This document shows positions 1-12,611 of a stretch of DNA of 64,000 bases, in pieces. Each line of letters begins with the position of its first letter. Positions within the stretch are counted from its first letter, which is position 1. Position numbers and translations under genes: made by a program. A model generated the notes under the pieces. The model was not told the DNA's origin, did no database searches, and saw only the letters and a list, made by a program, of their open reading frames with translations. Origin of the DNA: Nelumbo lutea (lineage: Eukaryota > Streptophyta > Magnoliopsida > Proteales > Nelumbonaceae); the NCBI GenBank assembly GCA_022828595.1, contig JAKGHH010000002.1, forward strand, positions 43,990,222 through 44,054,221. The letters are read 5' to 3'.

Positions 1-134
1 GTAATTGTGGTTGTTTTTGCTCGTGTAGGAACAACTTTAGATGGAGTTTTGGGCTAAAACATTGATATATGTAGACTGCAATTTGTATCGTTGTTTAGCT
101 AATTAGTTATGTTGTTTTATGTACTGTTTTATAG

Positions 135-1454
135 GAATCAACCCACTTCTCTCCTTACTCCCGAATCCTCTGTCGCTTCATCATCACGTCCGAAGGAAGG
201 GTTGGCAGCAGTATTTCGAGAAATCAATTCAGGGAAGCCTGTGACTGCTGGTAATGGAGCAATATGTTCTATATTTGATGGAGTCATCTCTTTTTTAGAT
301 GGCTTATAATGTCATTTTAATTTGAATCCATCCTTCATAGGTCTAAGAAAGGTAACGGATGATATGAAGAAAAAGAACCGTGCTAATAGAATTGGCATTG
401 TTGGTGCCAGTGAAAAAGATGCACGCACTAGTTCTCCAACATTTTCTAAGGCAGGACCTCCAAAGTTGGAGATTCAAATGGATCGCAAGTGAGGATCCTA
501 AGATTTTCTTTAACATTGAAAGCTAGCCATGTTTCAGGAAGCATCTTTCTTGATAAGCTTTATACTTATGTAAGAGGTGGGTTTGGTATTTGATTTGTCT
601 ATTGTTACATATTTAACAGATGAGTGTTTAAGAATCAAATTGGGAGAAATAACTTGGTTATTGATGATTGTGATGCAAAACAATCTGTATATGTTTTTGG
701 GTGCAAGGACTCTGTTTTGCAAATCCAAGGTCATTGCTGCTTCCCGTAAGCTGTACCAGTATTTTTTTGGCTGGTTATCCAACTACTTATATATAACAAG
801 GTTGGGCATCCAGTCCATGAATAAACTTTTCTAGGTTTTATGATCAGAAAGTAAATGAATTTATTATTACCTAAACAATTTGCTGGGAAAGTGAATAATA
901 TGACAGTTGACAAGTTCTCTAAGATGGGGATTGTATTCATGGTTAGTACATGTGAATAAAATGGCTATTCTATTATTGCATGAGACTTGAACATAGATTG
1001 GACTTGACTCTGTTCTGTGGCTTTTATGGTTGAAACACAGGATGTTGTAGCAGCTTGTGAGATTGTGAACTGCAATGTTGTTGAGTTCCATTGCCAGGTA
1101 TATATCTATTTCTGATTCTTGGAATTCTTGCATTTGAGTTTTAAAAGGTTATGCAAAAAGTTATCAATTAGAAGAAGGTGTTTTCACCTTCCTGAATGAA
1201 ATATGAGAATGGATTAGAGTTTGCTTCTACTTTTTCTTTATTTGCTTACCAGAACAGTGAGATTTTTTTAGTTCGTTCTAGCAACTATTTCCATCTTCTA
1301 CTGCTTTCAGGGCTTGACTCTAACAATTTCAGTGGACAATACAGGAGGCTGCCAATTATATCTGAGTAAAGAGTCTCTGGGGGCTTCTATAACAACAGCT
1401 AAGTCAAGTGAAATAAATGTATCAGTACCTGGTGGTGGCGTTGATGCTGATTTG
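135..1454 (+). pseudogene. Decayed adenylyl cyclase-associated protein (CAP) gene, C-terminal exons
   Basis: Six exon-like blocks match the C-terminal actin-binding half of plant CAP, which recycles ADP-actin. Blocks are 135-250, 341-488, 620-729, 886-941, 1041-1097 and 1311-1454, all mutually in phase. Readable motifs include RPKEGLAAVFREINSGKPVT, LRKVTDDMKKKNRA, SKAGPPKLE, CDAKQSVYVFGCKDSVLQIQ and TAKSSEINV. Two lesions are visible. Joining 488 to 620 gives TGA at 621-623 where the family has the Trp of GRKW. The acceptor before 886 reads TG (884-885) instead of AG. Several conserved residues are changed by C-to-T or G-to-A steps (GSAPT has become GLTLT). The 5' part lies left of the window, and no last exon ending in the family's TTPVSHSG was found downstream. 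The family assignment is firm. The pseudogene call rests on the splice model. Confidence 0.75.
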
Positions 1455-2148
1455 GTATGGACTTGTCTTTGTTTATCTGGATTTGCTATATTTGAAGATG
1501 CTGATCGAATTGTTTTATTTGGGTGGGGTGGGATGTTGCAAAGTGTCTAAATATGTTTCTCTAGGGTATTTATATGTCCTTTTTTATTTTGTACCATCTA
1601 ATATAAAGTACCAACCTTTTAGAGTTTCAGATTATATAAGGTACTCACGAATTTGCATCTGATCTACCCCTGGTAAAATGGAAAATAAAAAGAAATAGAA
1701 TTTCAGTTTGTAAGAATAGGCTTTCTTTTTTTTGGCGCAAAGTTAACTGAGAATTTTATTCAAAAGCAATAGAGTTTGCAATTTGACAATGTGATTATTA
1801 CTCTCTAGATAACAATATATTGCCCTTTGCCATAGGTTTATATACCATAGTCAGTTCTTCATGTGGAGAGAGACTCTCTTCATCTGCACAAACTGGTTGA
1901 TGCATCAATTTTATATGCATGACGTTTTTGACTCTATAATTGTATAAAACTAACATGGTTTTGGCTTTATAACATGCATGGAGCATCCTAGTACTAAATC
2001 TTGCACTTGTTTTAACTTTTTTTACTGAAATTGATATGAACTCTTTATTTATGAGACACCATTGAATCACCCTCAATTTTCTTGGAAGGAAACATGTTCA
2101 GAAGTTTTGGAATAACTGAACTCTTTGGCCAACATGTGGAATATATCT
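1455..2148. other. Non-coding stretch after the CAP remnant
   Basis: AT-rich sequence following the donor GT at 1455-1456. The last CAP exon should lie downstream of here but was not found. No other gene or repeat is recognised. Confidence 0.5.
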
Positions 2149-2160
2149 TGGAACTAAAAT

Positions 2161-2333
2161 AAAAGGCCATTACCCAATGTTGGTCCCAGCTATCTAGGGT
2201 CTTTGGAGGTGTGGACTGAAAGCCTTTGGCTTTTTTTGCACAAAGTGGATGATCTCAGACTTGAACCCACATTCTCATGCTTGGCAGCCCAAGAATTTTC
2301 CAATAGCATTACACCAAGTAATGGCCCCTATTA
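2161..2333 (-). mobile_element. tRNA-derived SINE, copy 1
   Basis: Flanked by a perfect 12-bp direct repeat TGGAACTAAAAT (2149-2160 and 2334-2345), the type of target duplication left by LINE-mediated insertion. On the minus strand it has a B-box-like GGTTCAAGTCT, then a body shared with the plus-strand copy at 3416-3564 (core near TAGCTGGGACCAACATTGGG here). The 3' end is T-rich. It carries no coding sequence. Confidence 0.65.
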
Positions 2334-3415
2334 TGGAACTAAAATGATAAGGTTGAAACAATTTTGTGACATTATGCTGCCTTCGAAAAAATGTAACAAA
2401 CAAAAAAAAAGGATTAAGATGTTGAGGAAATATTAAAGAAGATGATGCAGCAACCTTTGCTGATTAGACAAGCAAGTTCAATTTTGAGAGCCTCCAAAGA
2501 GACAATGCAGATTGTGGAGAACTAGAAGGGACAAGTTTAAATATTCTGAAGTCACATCCATTGAATTAACTAAATAGTTTTGATGTCAGTAATTTCAGAG
2601 ATAGGGGTATGCTAGAGGGTAGTGTAAGGATGGCAGGTTAGTGGAGAAAGTGTATGCTTTGGGGGGGAATAGTTGTAATTAGTTTTTGAGATAGCTGGAG
2701 TTGAGGGCATATTTTCTGGGTATTGTTGCTTGGGATCTGTCTTTTGAGGATGGGAGAGTGACTTTTATGGGGGCATTGGGGTTGACAGAAATGGCAAGAT
2801 ATTTTAAGGTAAAGAATTAGATATTAACTCCTTCATTGGCCTTACCATGGTGTGAATTGCCCATTTAGTTTTGGCGTGTGGTGTGTCGTCTATTAATGGC
2901 CTATGGAGAGGATGGCAAATAGTTGCTGCCTATCAAGTGAGAAATCAGCAAAGACAAGAAGAGGTGAAAGGAATAGAATGATTTTTTACCAAAAACAGTC
3001 TCAAGAAGAGGTGTTGACTAAACAAATTATTGAAAACCTTAGAAGATGGTTGAGTATTAACCTACAGTTCAAGGATGATCTTTTGTCTTCTTTTTTTGTT
3101 GTTGACATTTTTTGGGGTCTCTTAATGGTTCATATGTGCACGATCTCTTTGTATAGTGAACTAACATACTTGTATACTTCTTTTTGATTAATATTAATAC
3201 AATTTACCCTAACTTTTAAAAAAATGCTGTACTATTTGCTCTCACTATGTCCTGATAAATGGTGTTTATGTGCTAATTACTTTTTTTTTCTAATTTTTGG
3301 TAAATAGTTTTATTATTTCTTGGTTGGTGCTCATTTGGTATGTTGTAGTAGGGTTAGTAATTGATTTTTAAGTTGTAGTAGGATTATTAGTTGATATTTA
3401 GTGTTTTAGCAGTTA

Positions 3416-3564
3416 GAGTTGGTAAGGGTGTAAAATCTTCGATTAATGTGAGTTGGAATCTCAGAGTAGCCACTTTATACAAAAATGCCAAATTTTAGGT
3501 CCATATCCACTCCTCCCCTCCCAAGACCTAGATAGCCAGCACCAACATTGGGTAATGACCCTTC
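3416..3564 (+). mobile_element. tRNA-derived SINE, copy 2 (opposite orientation)
   Basis: The head shows an A-box-like GAGTTGGTAAGGG and a B-box-like GAGTTGGAATCTC, as in tRNA-derived SINEs. The body shares CACTTT.TACAAAAATGCC and CCAACATTGGGTAATG with copy 1. Possible 9-bp target duplication TAGCAGTTA (3407-3415) and TAGCGGTTA (3565-3573), with one mismatch. Confidence 0.6.
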
Positions 3565-3573
3565 TAGCGGTTA

Positions 3574-4780
3574 AGGCTATGGTAACATAATTAGGTTTCT
3601 TAGTTGATTTTGAGGAATACAATTTTATAAAGAATTGCCTTGTTGGACTTGTTTTGGATATCCTTCTATTTTGTTCTTATTCTAGTTCACCTTTCCATCT
3701 TCTTATTGGTATATGATAAAATTTTTAGGGGTAAGATAATTTCCCCAATACCTTTGTTTCATCATTCAAGAAATAAGTTGGTTTCAAGTTGCTGAAAATG
3801 TTGAACATGGAATTTTATTTGGAATCTTTTCTCCTTTGTTTCATCATTAGATTGCGATGACAATTAAGTTTATATTACTTGCATCTTATTCAGGTCTTGT
3901 CTACATCCTCCATCACCAAAAAGATGAAGTTGACGTCCACTAAAACATGGATATTATTTCTTAGGTTACCACTACCCGTTGATGTGTACGAGGTAGACTT
4001 AATAGCCCTTTCTTTGGTTTACTCTTTTTCAACTTTTATTTGTTTTATTTTAAATACTATGCTTAGGCTAGTTTCTTTGTTTTTTCTTTTTTGTTACATG
4101 GAAAAGTTGCATAACTTAGAAAAAAAAATGAGCAAATAATAGAAAAATGAAGTCATGGAGAATAAGGAAACAAATCCAAAACCATATTGATACTTTATAG
4201 AGTGCTCACCTGCATTATTTCCATGTTGAAACTTCATGCATACAGCATACGTGAAAATTGAAATGGACTATAGAGTGCTCACTTGCATTATTTCCATGGT
4301 GCAACCACAGGCTTTTATCTTTCACACTTGCTGAAATTTAAATTGAGCTCCTTAAACATGTGGAAAGCAATGAAAGGGCCACAATTGATAGTTAATTTTG
4401 CAATGGTGAAACCTTTGTTAGCTATGGTGGATACACCAAGTTTCCTTGGTTCAATGGAAATTCAGCAGTCCGCTTAACCAAACTTCCCAACACGTTTGAA
4501 ACTGGAAGCTCTTGTCTATTGATAAAATTCTCTTTATCATGAGAAATCTTCAAGTGAAATTCTGCCATGTCATCAGTGGGCGTTTGCAGTTTTAGAGTTG
4601 GCAAGGAAAGTACATGCTTCTGTTGGGGAATTTTGAAGAAATGGTTATTGGGGTTATTGAGGAGCTTGCTCGGCTTTGCAGGGAGAGAACTGCAGACTTT
4701 ATGCAATGGATGCATTGCCTTGTTGTTACCAGTCTTCTCTTAGATATGTGGACGGATACATTGGACTAAATTTCTGTGTT
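3574..4780. other. Unassigned non-coding sequence
   Basis: Low-complexity, mostly T-rich DNA. Direct repeats of TATAGAGTGCTCAC at about 4195 and 4269 flank roughly 60 bp. Short open stretches at 4400-4770 read like degraded coding sequence but match no family I recognise. Confidence 0.3.
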
Positions 4781-4799
4781 AATTGTATTATTTGTGATA

Positions 4800-5518
4800 G
4801 CAATTTGGAAACAAGTGCTTGATTGACTTGATTGTTGCGATGTAATTTAACAATAGTTCACAAATATTTATGAAAAACATTTATTTAATATGGCCACTTT
4901 ACAATTAGCAACGATTGACTTGATTGTTGTGTATGGAACATTAAGGTAACAAGTGCTTGATTGTTGTTAATTCAACAACAATTCATAAAAATTGTTGCCA
5001 CAAATATTTATAATAAACAATTGCTTAGTTGTTAATTTACAATTAGCAACAATTAACTTGATCGTTGTATAAGGAATTTGGGGCAACAATTGTTTGAATG
5101 GGCATTTGTTGCACATTCAACCACAAGTTATATAGTTTGTTGTCTAAAATGATTGTAAGATACAACTCTTCAATTGTTACAAATTTATAATTAACAACAG
5201 TCAACAAAATTGTTAGGGATAGTACCATTAGGCAACAAGTAAGCGGTTGTTGTTAAAAACTATATAGGTAACAGTTTTTATACATTGTTGCTAAAACAGT
5301 TTGTTTGGCGACAATTGCAAATGGTTGTTGCAAAACGCTATTTTTGCTAATAATTGGACTGATTGTTGTAGAAAACATATTTCACAATACTTAATTGTTG
5401 CAAATTACTTTTAACAATGGCTTCGCCAGCAACATTCAGTTGTATAACATTTGGCAACAGTTTTTTTATATTGGAAACAATATTTGGTTTGTTGCCAAAG
5501 GTCAATTTTCTTGTAGTG
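4800..5518. mobile_element. CACTA (En/Spm) transposon right end with subterminal repeats
   Basis: The right edge reads, on the minus strand, CACTACAAGAAAATTGACC, the standard plant CACTA terminus. The preceding 700 bp contains many copies, in both orientations, of short motifs such as GCAACAATT and AACAATTG, matching the subterminal transposase-binding repeats of this superfamily. No left CACTA terminus or transposase was found upstream, so it is a partial or deleted element and the left edge is approximate. Confidence 0.7.
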
Positions 5519-6174
5519 AATTAAGGCAAGCAAAGGTTCAACCTCACTGAATCGGCGAGGCAAGTACTAATCTTCTCCTCACACCAATCTCACAATGTTT
5601 TCCAGCTGCAATGGACTGAGAACATCTCCTATACTTGGTGTTATTATTTATAGGAAGATTGATCGAAGTTCCCAATGCACGGTGGGATATGGTTGTAAGG
5701 TCAGTGTGAGATGCGAGCAAATCCCGATTTTGGGCGGGCAGACGGTTAGGTTAATTGATGAGCAAGGCTCTCTTAATAGGTCGTCGGAGTGTATCCATTG
5801 CTAAACTTTATCTGTTGGAAGGAAGAAGTGGAGCAGGAGGATGGAAATTCACAAAAGACCACTAGCACTCTAGCAGTTTTGTGGTGAACTAACTTTGCTT
5901 CCCACTTGATGTTGTGTGTGATATAGAGGCTATTTAGCAAAGTTTGGTGACATTATTAATTCCAACTTGATAGATAGCGAAAACTGATAACCAATCAACA
6001 ACAGAATCGTAAAAATTGGTCTACCAATAAAAAATTTGGTGGGAAAGATTGGTCAAAATTCTTCCCGTATCATAATACCCTCTCAGTATCATGGATATTG
6101 CTAGTCCTAAAAATACTTTGTCAGCCTTTATCTGACCATTCGGTTTATAGTCAGAATTAGAATGGTCCATTCCC

Positions 6175-6405
6175 ATAATCTGTTTGGTTCAGACAGAAAT
6201 ATGGTTGGGAATTAGAATCAACAGGAATGAGATTTCGTTCCCAAGAGACAGGAGGGGCAGGGAATGACCATCCCTCAAATGGGAGAATGCCATTCCAGAA
6301 GGAATGGGAATGGGAATCCGATTCTGCCCAACCAAACAGTTGGAATCAGAATAACCCATTATGATTCTGATTCCAGACCTCTATTCCCACAAACCAAACG
6401 GGGCC
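6175..6405. mobile_element. Tourist-like MITE (GAATGGGAATGGGAATC type)
   Basis: Inverted ends: left TGTTTGGTTC, right AACCAAACGGGGCC followed by TTA. Between them are many imperfect copies of GGAATGGGAATTC-like sequence that fold back. A related copy lies at 31688-31940. The left end is degraded, so that boundary is approximate. Confidence 0.55.
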
Positions 6406-6499
6406 TTAGACTGTTTAGATTTAGAAATCCCACCTAAAAAAAAAAACAAGAAAATTGTTCATGTTTTCTCAGTTTGCGGGAACCACTCTGCCCTTTTTT

Positions 6500-7035
6500 A
6501 GGTAAATTGCTAGAATTTCGTCTAAAGTTTGGTAATTAGAATCACCTTCCCTGAACTTTCTAACATAGTTTCAAGTAGATCACCTCTGGTAGAATTTTCT
6601 AAAAAGAGACGTGAAAATGATTAAGATACCCATGCAATTATTTTTGACAAAAATGTTTATTTTCCAAATTTTCTCTTCATATGAATCAGTATCCCAAGCC
6701 CTTCCACTCTTTTTTTTTTTTTAAATTGATTTATTTTCCAAATTTGCCTTTCATATCAACCACTCAAAGGTAAAGCTGCAACTTTAAATTATCTTTGTTT
6801 TTGTTGTTCATAAAGTTTGTATTTTTTTTCTCAGAAATTAGTCTAAAAAATAACTGCATATGGGTATTTTGGACATTTTCATGCCCCGCTTTTGAAGATT
6901 CATTCTACTAAAAGGGGGTCTATTTGCAACTGTATCAAAAAATTTAGGGAAGGTGATTGCAATTACTAAACTTCAAGGGAGGTTTCAGCAATAGTCAAAA
7001 ATTTCAAAGGAGGTTTCATCAATTTACACTTTTTT
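6500..7035. mobile_element. Long-inverted-repeat MITE, copy A
   Basis: The left arm begins GGTAAATTGCTAGAATTTCG and the right arm, read on the minus strand, begins GTGTAAATTGATGAAACC. Both arms continue into AAGTTTGGTAATTNNAATCACC-like sequence for about 100 bp. Arm length suggests a MULE-type or foldback element. No convincing target duplication was seen. It is related to the next element. Confidence 0.55.
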
Positions 7036-7267
7036 CTAGTAAAATTTGGTAGCCACTTTTCTATGATTTAATGGGGTGGAGGAAAATTTACTATTTTCTA
7101 TATAATTTACATGACCAGTTTGGATGGTTAGCCATTTTACCTATCAATGCTACTTTAAACTCTTATTTGTAATGATAACACAAATACTACAATCAGCAGG
7201 CCTCACAAATACAAGAGTGAGAGCCATTTTATTCGTCTCGTCTTACTTACTATGCATGTTTAAAACG

Positions 7268-7701
7268 GGTAAATTGCTAAAACCTCCCTTGAAGTTTGGT
7301 AATTGCAATCACTTTCCGTAAACTTTCTGACATAGTTGCATTAGAATCCTCTCTAGAAAGAGGAATGGAAATGTCTAAAATACCCATTAATAAAATGTTT
7401 ATTTTCCAATTTTTCTCTTCATATGGATTTCTAGTCCAAACCCTTCCAATCTCTTTCCAAAATTGATTTGTTTTCCAAATTTGTCCTTCATATCAACCAC
7501 TCAAAGGTAAAGCTGCAACTTTAAATTGGCTTTGTTTTTGTTGTTTATAAAGTTTGTATTTTTTTTTTCTGTAGAAACTAACCTCAACAATAATTGCATG
7601 AGTATTTTGGACATTTTCATGCCTCTTGTTAGAGGGATTATAATAGAAGGGAGGTGAATGAAGTTACCAAACTTTGGGGGAGCTTTCAACACTTTACCCT
7701 A
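7268..7701. mobile_element. Long-inverted-repeat MITE, copy B
   Basis: The left arm begins GGGTAAATTGCTAAAACCTC and the right arm (minus strand) GGGTAAAGTGTTGAAAGCTC, both followed by AAGTTTGGTAA. The interior matches copy A (for example CAACCACTCAAAGGTAAAGC at 6759 and 7494). Two related elements sit in tandem here. Target duplication not identified. Confidence 0.6.
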
Positions 7702-7787
7702 TATGGTATCAAAGTCTTCACCCTTGGGTGGCATCTCACTTTATCCCCTCTTTGATATCATTCAATAATTTAAACAAAGACAAGGGA

Positions 7788-8322
7788 TATTATCTAAAAC
7801 TCGCCCTTAATTTTTTCACATTTCACTTAAACTCATCGTGACTTTTCCAAAATCTCTCAAGAACCCCTTGTTTGTAGTTTTATTGCCTAAAACTCACTTT
7901 CTATTAGATTTCCATTAGATCACCATTAGTGGTTATTAACAAAAGTTGCCCATATAAGCATTTTAAGCATTTCACAAGACTAAACTACCTCTAAATGGTC
8001 AATCAAGCTTATAAAAACTAAATATTTTAAATATATGCAAGTTGGGCCTGGTGTAGGCAATGGCTTAGGTTACAGATAGGGGTAATTTTATCAAAAAATT
8101 TAATAAGGATGACTTGCCATTCAGGGGCAGTTTGGTCATGTAAAATACTTGAATGCTTACATGGGCAACTTTTATTAATGATCACTAATGGTGATCTAAT
8201 TGAAATCTTACAGAAGGTGAATCATAGACAACAAAACTCAATGACAAGGGTTTTCTAGAGGTTTTGAAAAAGGCAAGGTGAGTTTAAGAGAAATGTGAAG
8301 TCATGGTGAATTTTAGATAACT
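7788..8322. mobile_element. Foldback/MULE-like element with about 220-bp inverted arms
   Basis: The left arm TTATCTAAAACTCGCC runs to about 8005 and is mirrored by a right arm ending GAATTTTAGATAA. Shared interior blocks include CACATTTCACTTAAACTCA, TTAGATCACCATTAGTGGT and AAAAGTTGCCCATATAAGC against their complements. A non-coding loop of about 110 bp lies between the arms. Both ends are slightly uncertain. Confidence 0.6.
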
Positions 8323-8359
8323 AGTAATTAAGTACATACATTTGCATGTGGAAATTTTG

Positions 8360-9990
8360 AATTACAAAAAAAATCATTATTATTATTGTTGTTGTTGTTG
8401 TTGTTACTATTCAACTTTGTAGTTCATTTATGGAATAAATAAAAATAATTTTTATTTAATATGATGAATATACAACACTATAAATGTTCTTAAATGTTTT
8501 CGATAAAATTTTGTACTTTTCATTTTTGTGTTCTATCATTTTTAAAATATTTTTTATTCAATTATAACATCATGAGTTTCTTTAAAAAGTTGGATCTTGA
8601 CCCACCGTCTAAATAATAAAATAGCTTTGTTTTCTAATCAATTTTAAATTATATATTTTATTTTTATTATATAAATAATTACTTATCACACTTGATTTTT
8701 GTTTGACATAATTATTATATATTACTTTGATTATTTGTACTTTTTTATTTTTTTAAAGATTTATTATTTAACTATCATATCATCGATTAATATATTTGGC
8801 CCAAACCACTAACCCACCACCTGGAAAGAAAAATAGTTTGATTTCTAGATTGACATTAATTTTTGTATTACATCTCCATCATTGATAAAACTATTCCCTA
8901 TGTATAATGTTTATTTTAGTTAAATATAATGATTGCATAATATTAGAGATGTACCCAACATTTTATTTTTTATAAATATATAACATTAAATATATACTCA
9001 AATTCTTCTTTATTTTTTATTTTAGTGATTATTTGTATTTTCTTTTTTTTTTATTTTATTATTTGATTATGACATCATTTTATTTCTATGTTGACTTTAA
9101 ATTTGTCATTCCATTTTCATCATTAATAAAAATACTTCTTACATTTCATACTTATTTTTGTTTAGTATAATGAATATATAATATTAGAGATATGCTCAGT
9201 TCTTTTTTTGTATTATATGTTTTATTATTTAATTACAATATTATTTATTAACCCATTTGACTCCAAATGATTGAATACTTGGATTGCTTACCCACCACTA
9301 GGAGGGAAGAAAATAGGTTTGTTTTTAAATTACTTTTCAAAATATTTATTCTTTTACTATTAAAATTAATATCGTAGATTTAACTATTTTAATTTAATGA
9401 TAAGAAAAATATATCTTAAATATAGGATATAATGAGAGAATATACCTTAGATATGAGATTTAATGAGGGAGAATAGGAAAATAGTTTATTTTCAATTGGT
9501 TTTAAACCATTTCCATCATTAATAAAAACATTTATCATTTATCATACTTATTATTGTTTAATATGTTGAATATATTATGTTAAAAATGTTTCTATATTTT
9601 TTTAATTTCAATATTATTTTTGCATTTTATCTATTTTTGAATTTTATTATTTAATTGTGACAACATGGGTTGGTCCATTTGACCCAAAGTGGTTTAATTT
9701 CTTACCATCACTTAAACGAAAAGACTATTTTTTGAGGTAGATTTTAAAAGCATAAGTTTTTATGTTATTGAAATTATTAGTTTATTATGTATTAATTTAA
9801 GTAATAGAATTTAATAATGAGAAAAAAAATGCCTTAAATATATGATTAAATGAAGGTAAATGCAAGTTAATACCTTAAATGTTGGATTTAATGAGAGGGG
9901 ATTGAATGCATTAAATATCTTGAAATTACCTCTTTTCAACTCATTTAATATCAATTACAAATTACCCTATTTGCCCTCATTTTTTTGTCA
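8360..9990 (+). repeat. AT-rich degenerate tandem-like repeat
   Basis: Two motifs recur irregularly. One resembles TTATTTAATTATGACATCAT followed by CATTTGACCCAAA (about 8555, 8770, 9058, 9232, 9645). The other resembles CCATCATTAATAAAAATA, then ACTTATTTTTGTTTAATATAATGAATATA (about 8430, 8880, 9112, 9512). Spacing varies from about 170 to 410 bp. No coding potential. An eroded array or TE interior is possible. Confidence 0.45.
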
Positions 9991-11049
9991 ATAAATTTAA
10001 ATATAGAGGGGTAAATGTTATCCTTACAAAATTCTAGAAATATTCTTGAGGCTATTCGTGCTTTTTAAAGTAGTATAGATATCCCAAAAGTTAAAGACCA
10101 TGATTTCTTTCCTTTTGTAGGTCTTTCAATCTAAAGTATGAGAGGAAATAGTGTGAATCTTACTCTCCAGTTTCCTTGATAGGGCTTTTATGCAAATTCC
10201 CCTTCCCCATATTTATATTGGATCTCTTAATCAAATCCAATGAACTTGCTTTTTGTTATGTATCTGGTAGAATGTGACATAGTTTCGTCTACTTTAAGAG
10301 AGATTATAAACTTCCAATAAAAACAATGACGGCTTAAGAGTAAAATTCTTTAATAATAATTCATGAAAATGAAACTTATAGCAAAATATGGACTTCCATT
10401 GACTCATGTTTACCCATGACTCCACGACTTCCACACAAATTGGACTCTCTTCCCCTCATGTTCTAAACAAGTAATTAACTCTTAACTAACTTTAGAAGAC
10501 TCTTTCATGATTAACTAGCCACTAGCCCAACACCTCATACGCGCTCACTTTACCAATGTCCATGCAATACTTATCCATATCTCTATGTTCCAATGGTAAT
10601 CCTTATGTACTCTAGTAGAAACTTAAGACTACCTTGATATGTTAATTTCAATGATAAATTAGAGAATGAACCCCATATTAAGTATTGGGCCACTCTACCT
10701 TTGCTAGGGGGCAATGATTTGAAAATTAATCTTTACATTTATTTTATATTATTTAGAATTTTTTTATGTTGAATTCTTGAATTCTTGGACTAAAAGTGTG
10801 ATGGAGATCAAATTCTTTAATGGTGGAAAGATTTATGCACACCATGCGATTATTTGATTATTTGGTCTATAATTAATTTTTTTTATTTTATAGAAAAATT
10901 TATTAAGATTTTTCTGATGTAAGCATTAGAAATTAGGGTTTTTGTAATTTATTTACACTGGAGGATTCACCAGAGATCGCAGAGAAAGATGGAGATGGAA
11001 ATCGATGTGGAGATAGAAGTTCGATGGCTTCTTGCATTTGACATGATTA
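9991..11049. other. Non-coding stretch, nothing recognised
   Basis: AT-rich sequence with no ORF of note and no repeat I can name. Its right part may be further 3' remains of the adjacent copia element, on the minus strand. Confidence 0.35.
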
Positions 11050-12611
11050 AATTTGGACCATCACACTATCAACCATAGTTATTTAATTTGTTAAATTGTT
11101 GTTTATTTACTGATATAATTGTGAATCATTAGTAAAAGTTATAAAGTAGACATGTTAGTTGCATGTCCTAACATTCATGTGACCACATACATTAGTATGT
11201 ATAAGGTCAAGTGTGTTTGTACTTCTTTTAGGCTTACTTGTAAATGACTTCTTTGTCATCTTGCCTTAAAAGCACGGTTCACAAGTTAATAGATTTTTTA
11301 TTGTGAAAAAATCTAGAGGACTATCATTCACCAATCTTGTGATACGTTCTTTGTTTATATAGCCAAATCGATGATGTTATAGGCATGGGCATGTGGGATT
11401 AATCGTTTCTCATGTTCTTTTCATGAGAATGTATTCCAACATTATTTCGGTCACATTTGTTTTTAGAGAATGGTAGAGTACATGTGAGATTTGTTACTCA
11501 ATTTAATTGTAATTTTATTATTAAATAAAATGGAATAACTATCCTTGCATAACTTATAAACAAAAATCAAATTTCTTCTAAGCTGTGGAACAAAAAGACA
11601 ATATTTTAGGGTAATGGTTCATTTTCTAAAAACTAAGTCTAGATGTACCCATGTAGAGCACAACCTCATCTTCACTCAGCCTTTTGCTTTTCTTGAACTC
11701 CTGCAAAGATTTACATGCATGAGTAAAAACCCCATAGTCAATACACCAGGAGGCAGAAGTGACCAACATATTGGTCTCTATGACCTTAGTTTCAAAATTA
11801 CATTCTTTATTCTTTCTGACTGTTTCCAGATATTGAGGATAGTTCATCTTCTAGTATTCGATCTCCTTGCAAAATTGACATTCATCTGATGACTTGTCTC
11901 TCTTCTGCTTCTTTGATTTGTTTCCCTTTCTCTCAGCCCTCCTCTTGCCCTTTTGTTTCTTCATGTCAGATTTGCCTCCTTCCACAAGCATAGCCACTGA
12001 CTTGTCATTTCTTATCAATTATTTGGCTTTCTACAACATATTTCTGAGCTCTTGCAAGTTAACTTTTAGCTTGTTCATATTGTATTTCATGACAAACTGA
12101 TTAAAGGATATGGGTAAAGAATTTAAGATGGCATCAATCTTGATGTCATCATCTAGCTGGGAGTCAAGAGCCTTTAGATCATTGATAAACCCTATCATTC
12201 TCATGGCATGGTCATGAACCAATTGGTTCTCGGTCATCCTCATGGCCTCATGGCCATCAACAATTTGAGGAGTTTTTGGTGTGCATAATGATTTTGCTCC
12301 CCATACATGGCCTTTAAGCTATCTAGGATATCTTTGCAAATATCTATTTTGTGAAGTTGTCTCTAGATAGAGTTGTCCAGTGAGGCTATGATGTAACATC
12401 GGGCAAGAGATTTCTTCTCTTCGCATTCCTGATATTCTTCCTTTCTTGCCTCAGAGGCTCTTTCACTATGATGTTTTGGTGTTTGGTTTTTGGCAACTTT
12501 GTCCAATTTCTCGGAATTAAGCACCAAGTTAAAATTGTAAATCTAGTCTTCATGGTTTGGTCCTTTGAATTTGTTGTCGTCTAACAATTTAGTGAATAAT
12601 CCGTGTGCCAT
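11050..12611 (-). pseudogene. Ty1-copia retrotransposon gag-integrase remnant
   Basis: The minus-strand reading starts MAHGLFTKLLDDNKFKG and runs through the UBN2/copia Gag region (MRMIGFINDLKALDSQL, ILNSLPISFNQFVMKYNMNK). It then reaches the GAG-pre-integrase segment (RFGYINKERITRLVNDSPLD, GKMTKKSFTSKPKR) and the start of the integrase core (LDLIHTNVCGHMNV, YFITFTND). The reading is broken by many in-frame stops (for example TAG after GPNHED) and frame changes. Reverse transcriptase and RNase H are absent, so it is a dead 5' fragment. No LTR or primer-binding site was identified beside it. Confidence 0.8.

Noticed and set aside
3879..4000. Candidate last exon of the CAP gene (TTACCACTACCCGTTGATGT resembles the family's ..TTPVS.. 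codons)
   Set aside because: Only about 20 bp resemble it, the preceding residues do not match CAP, and the frame is wrong.
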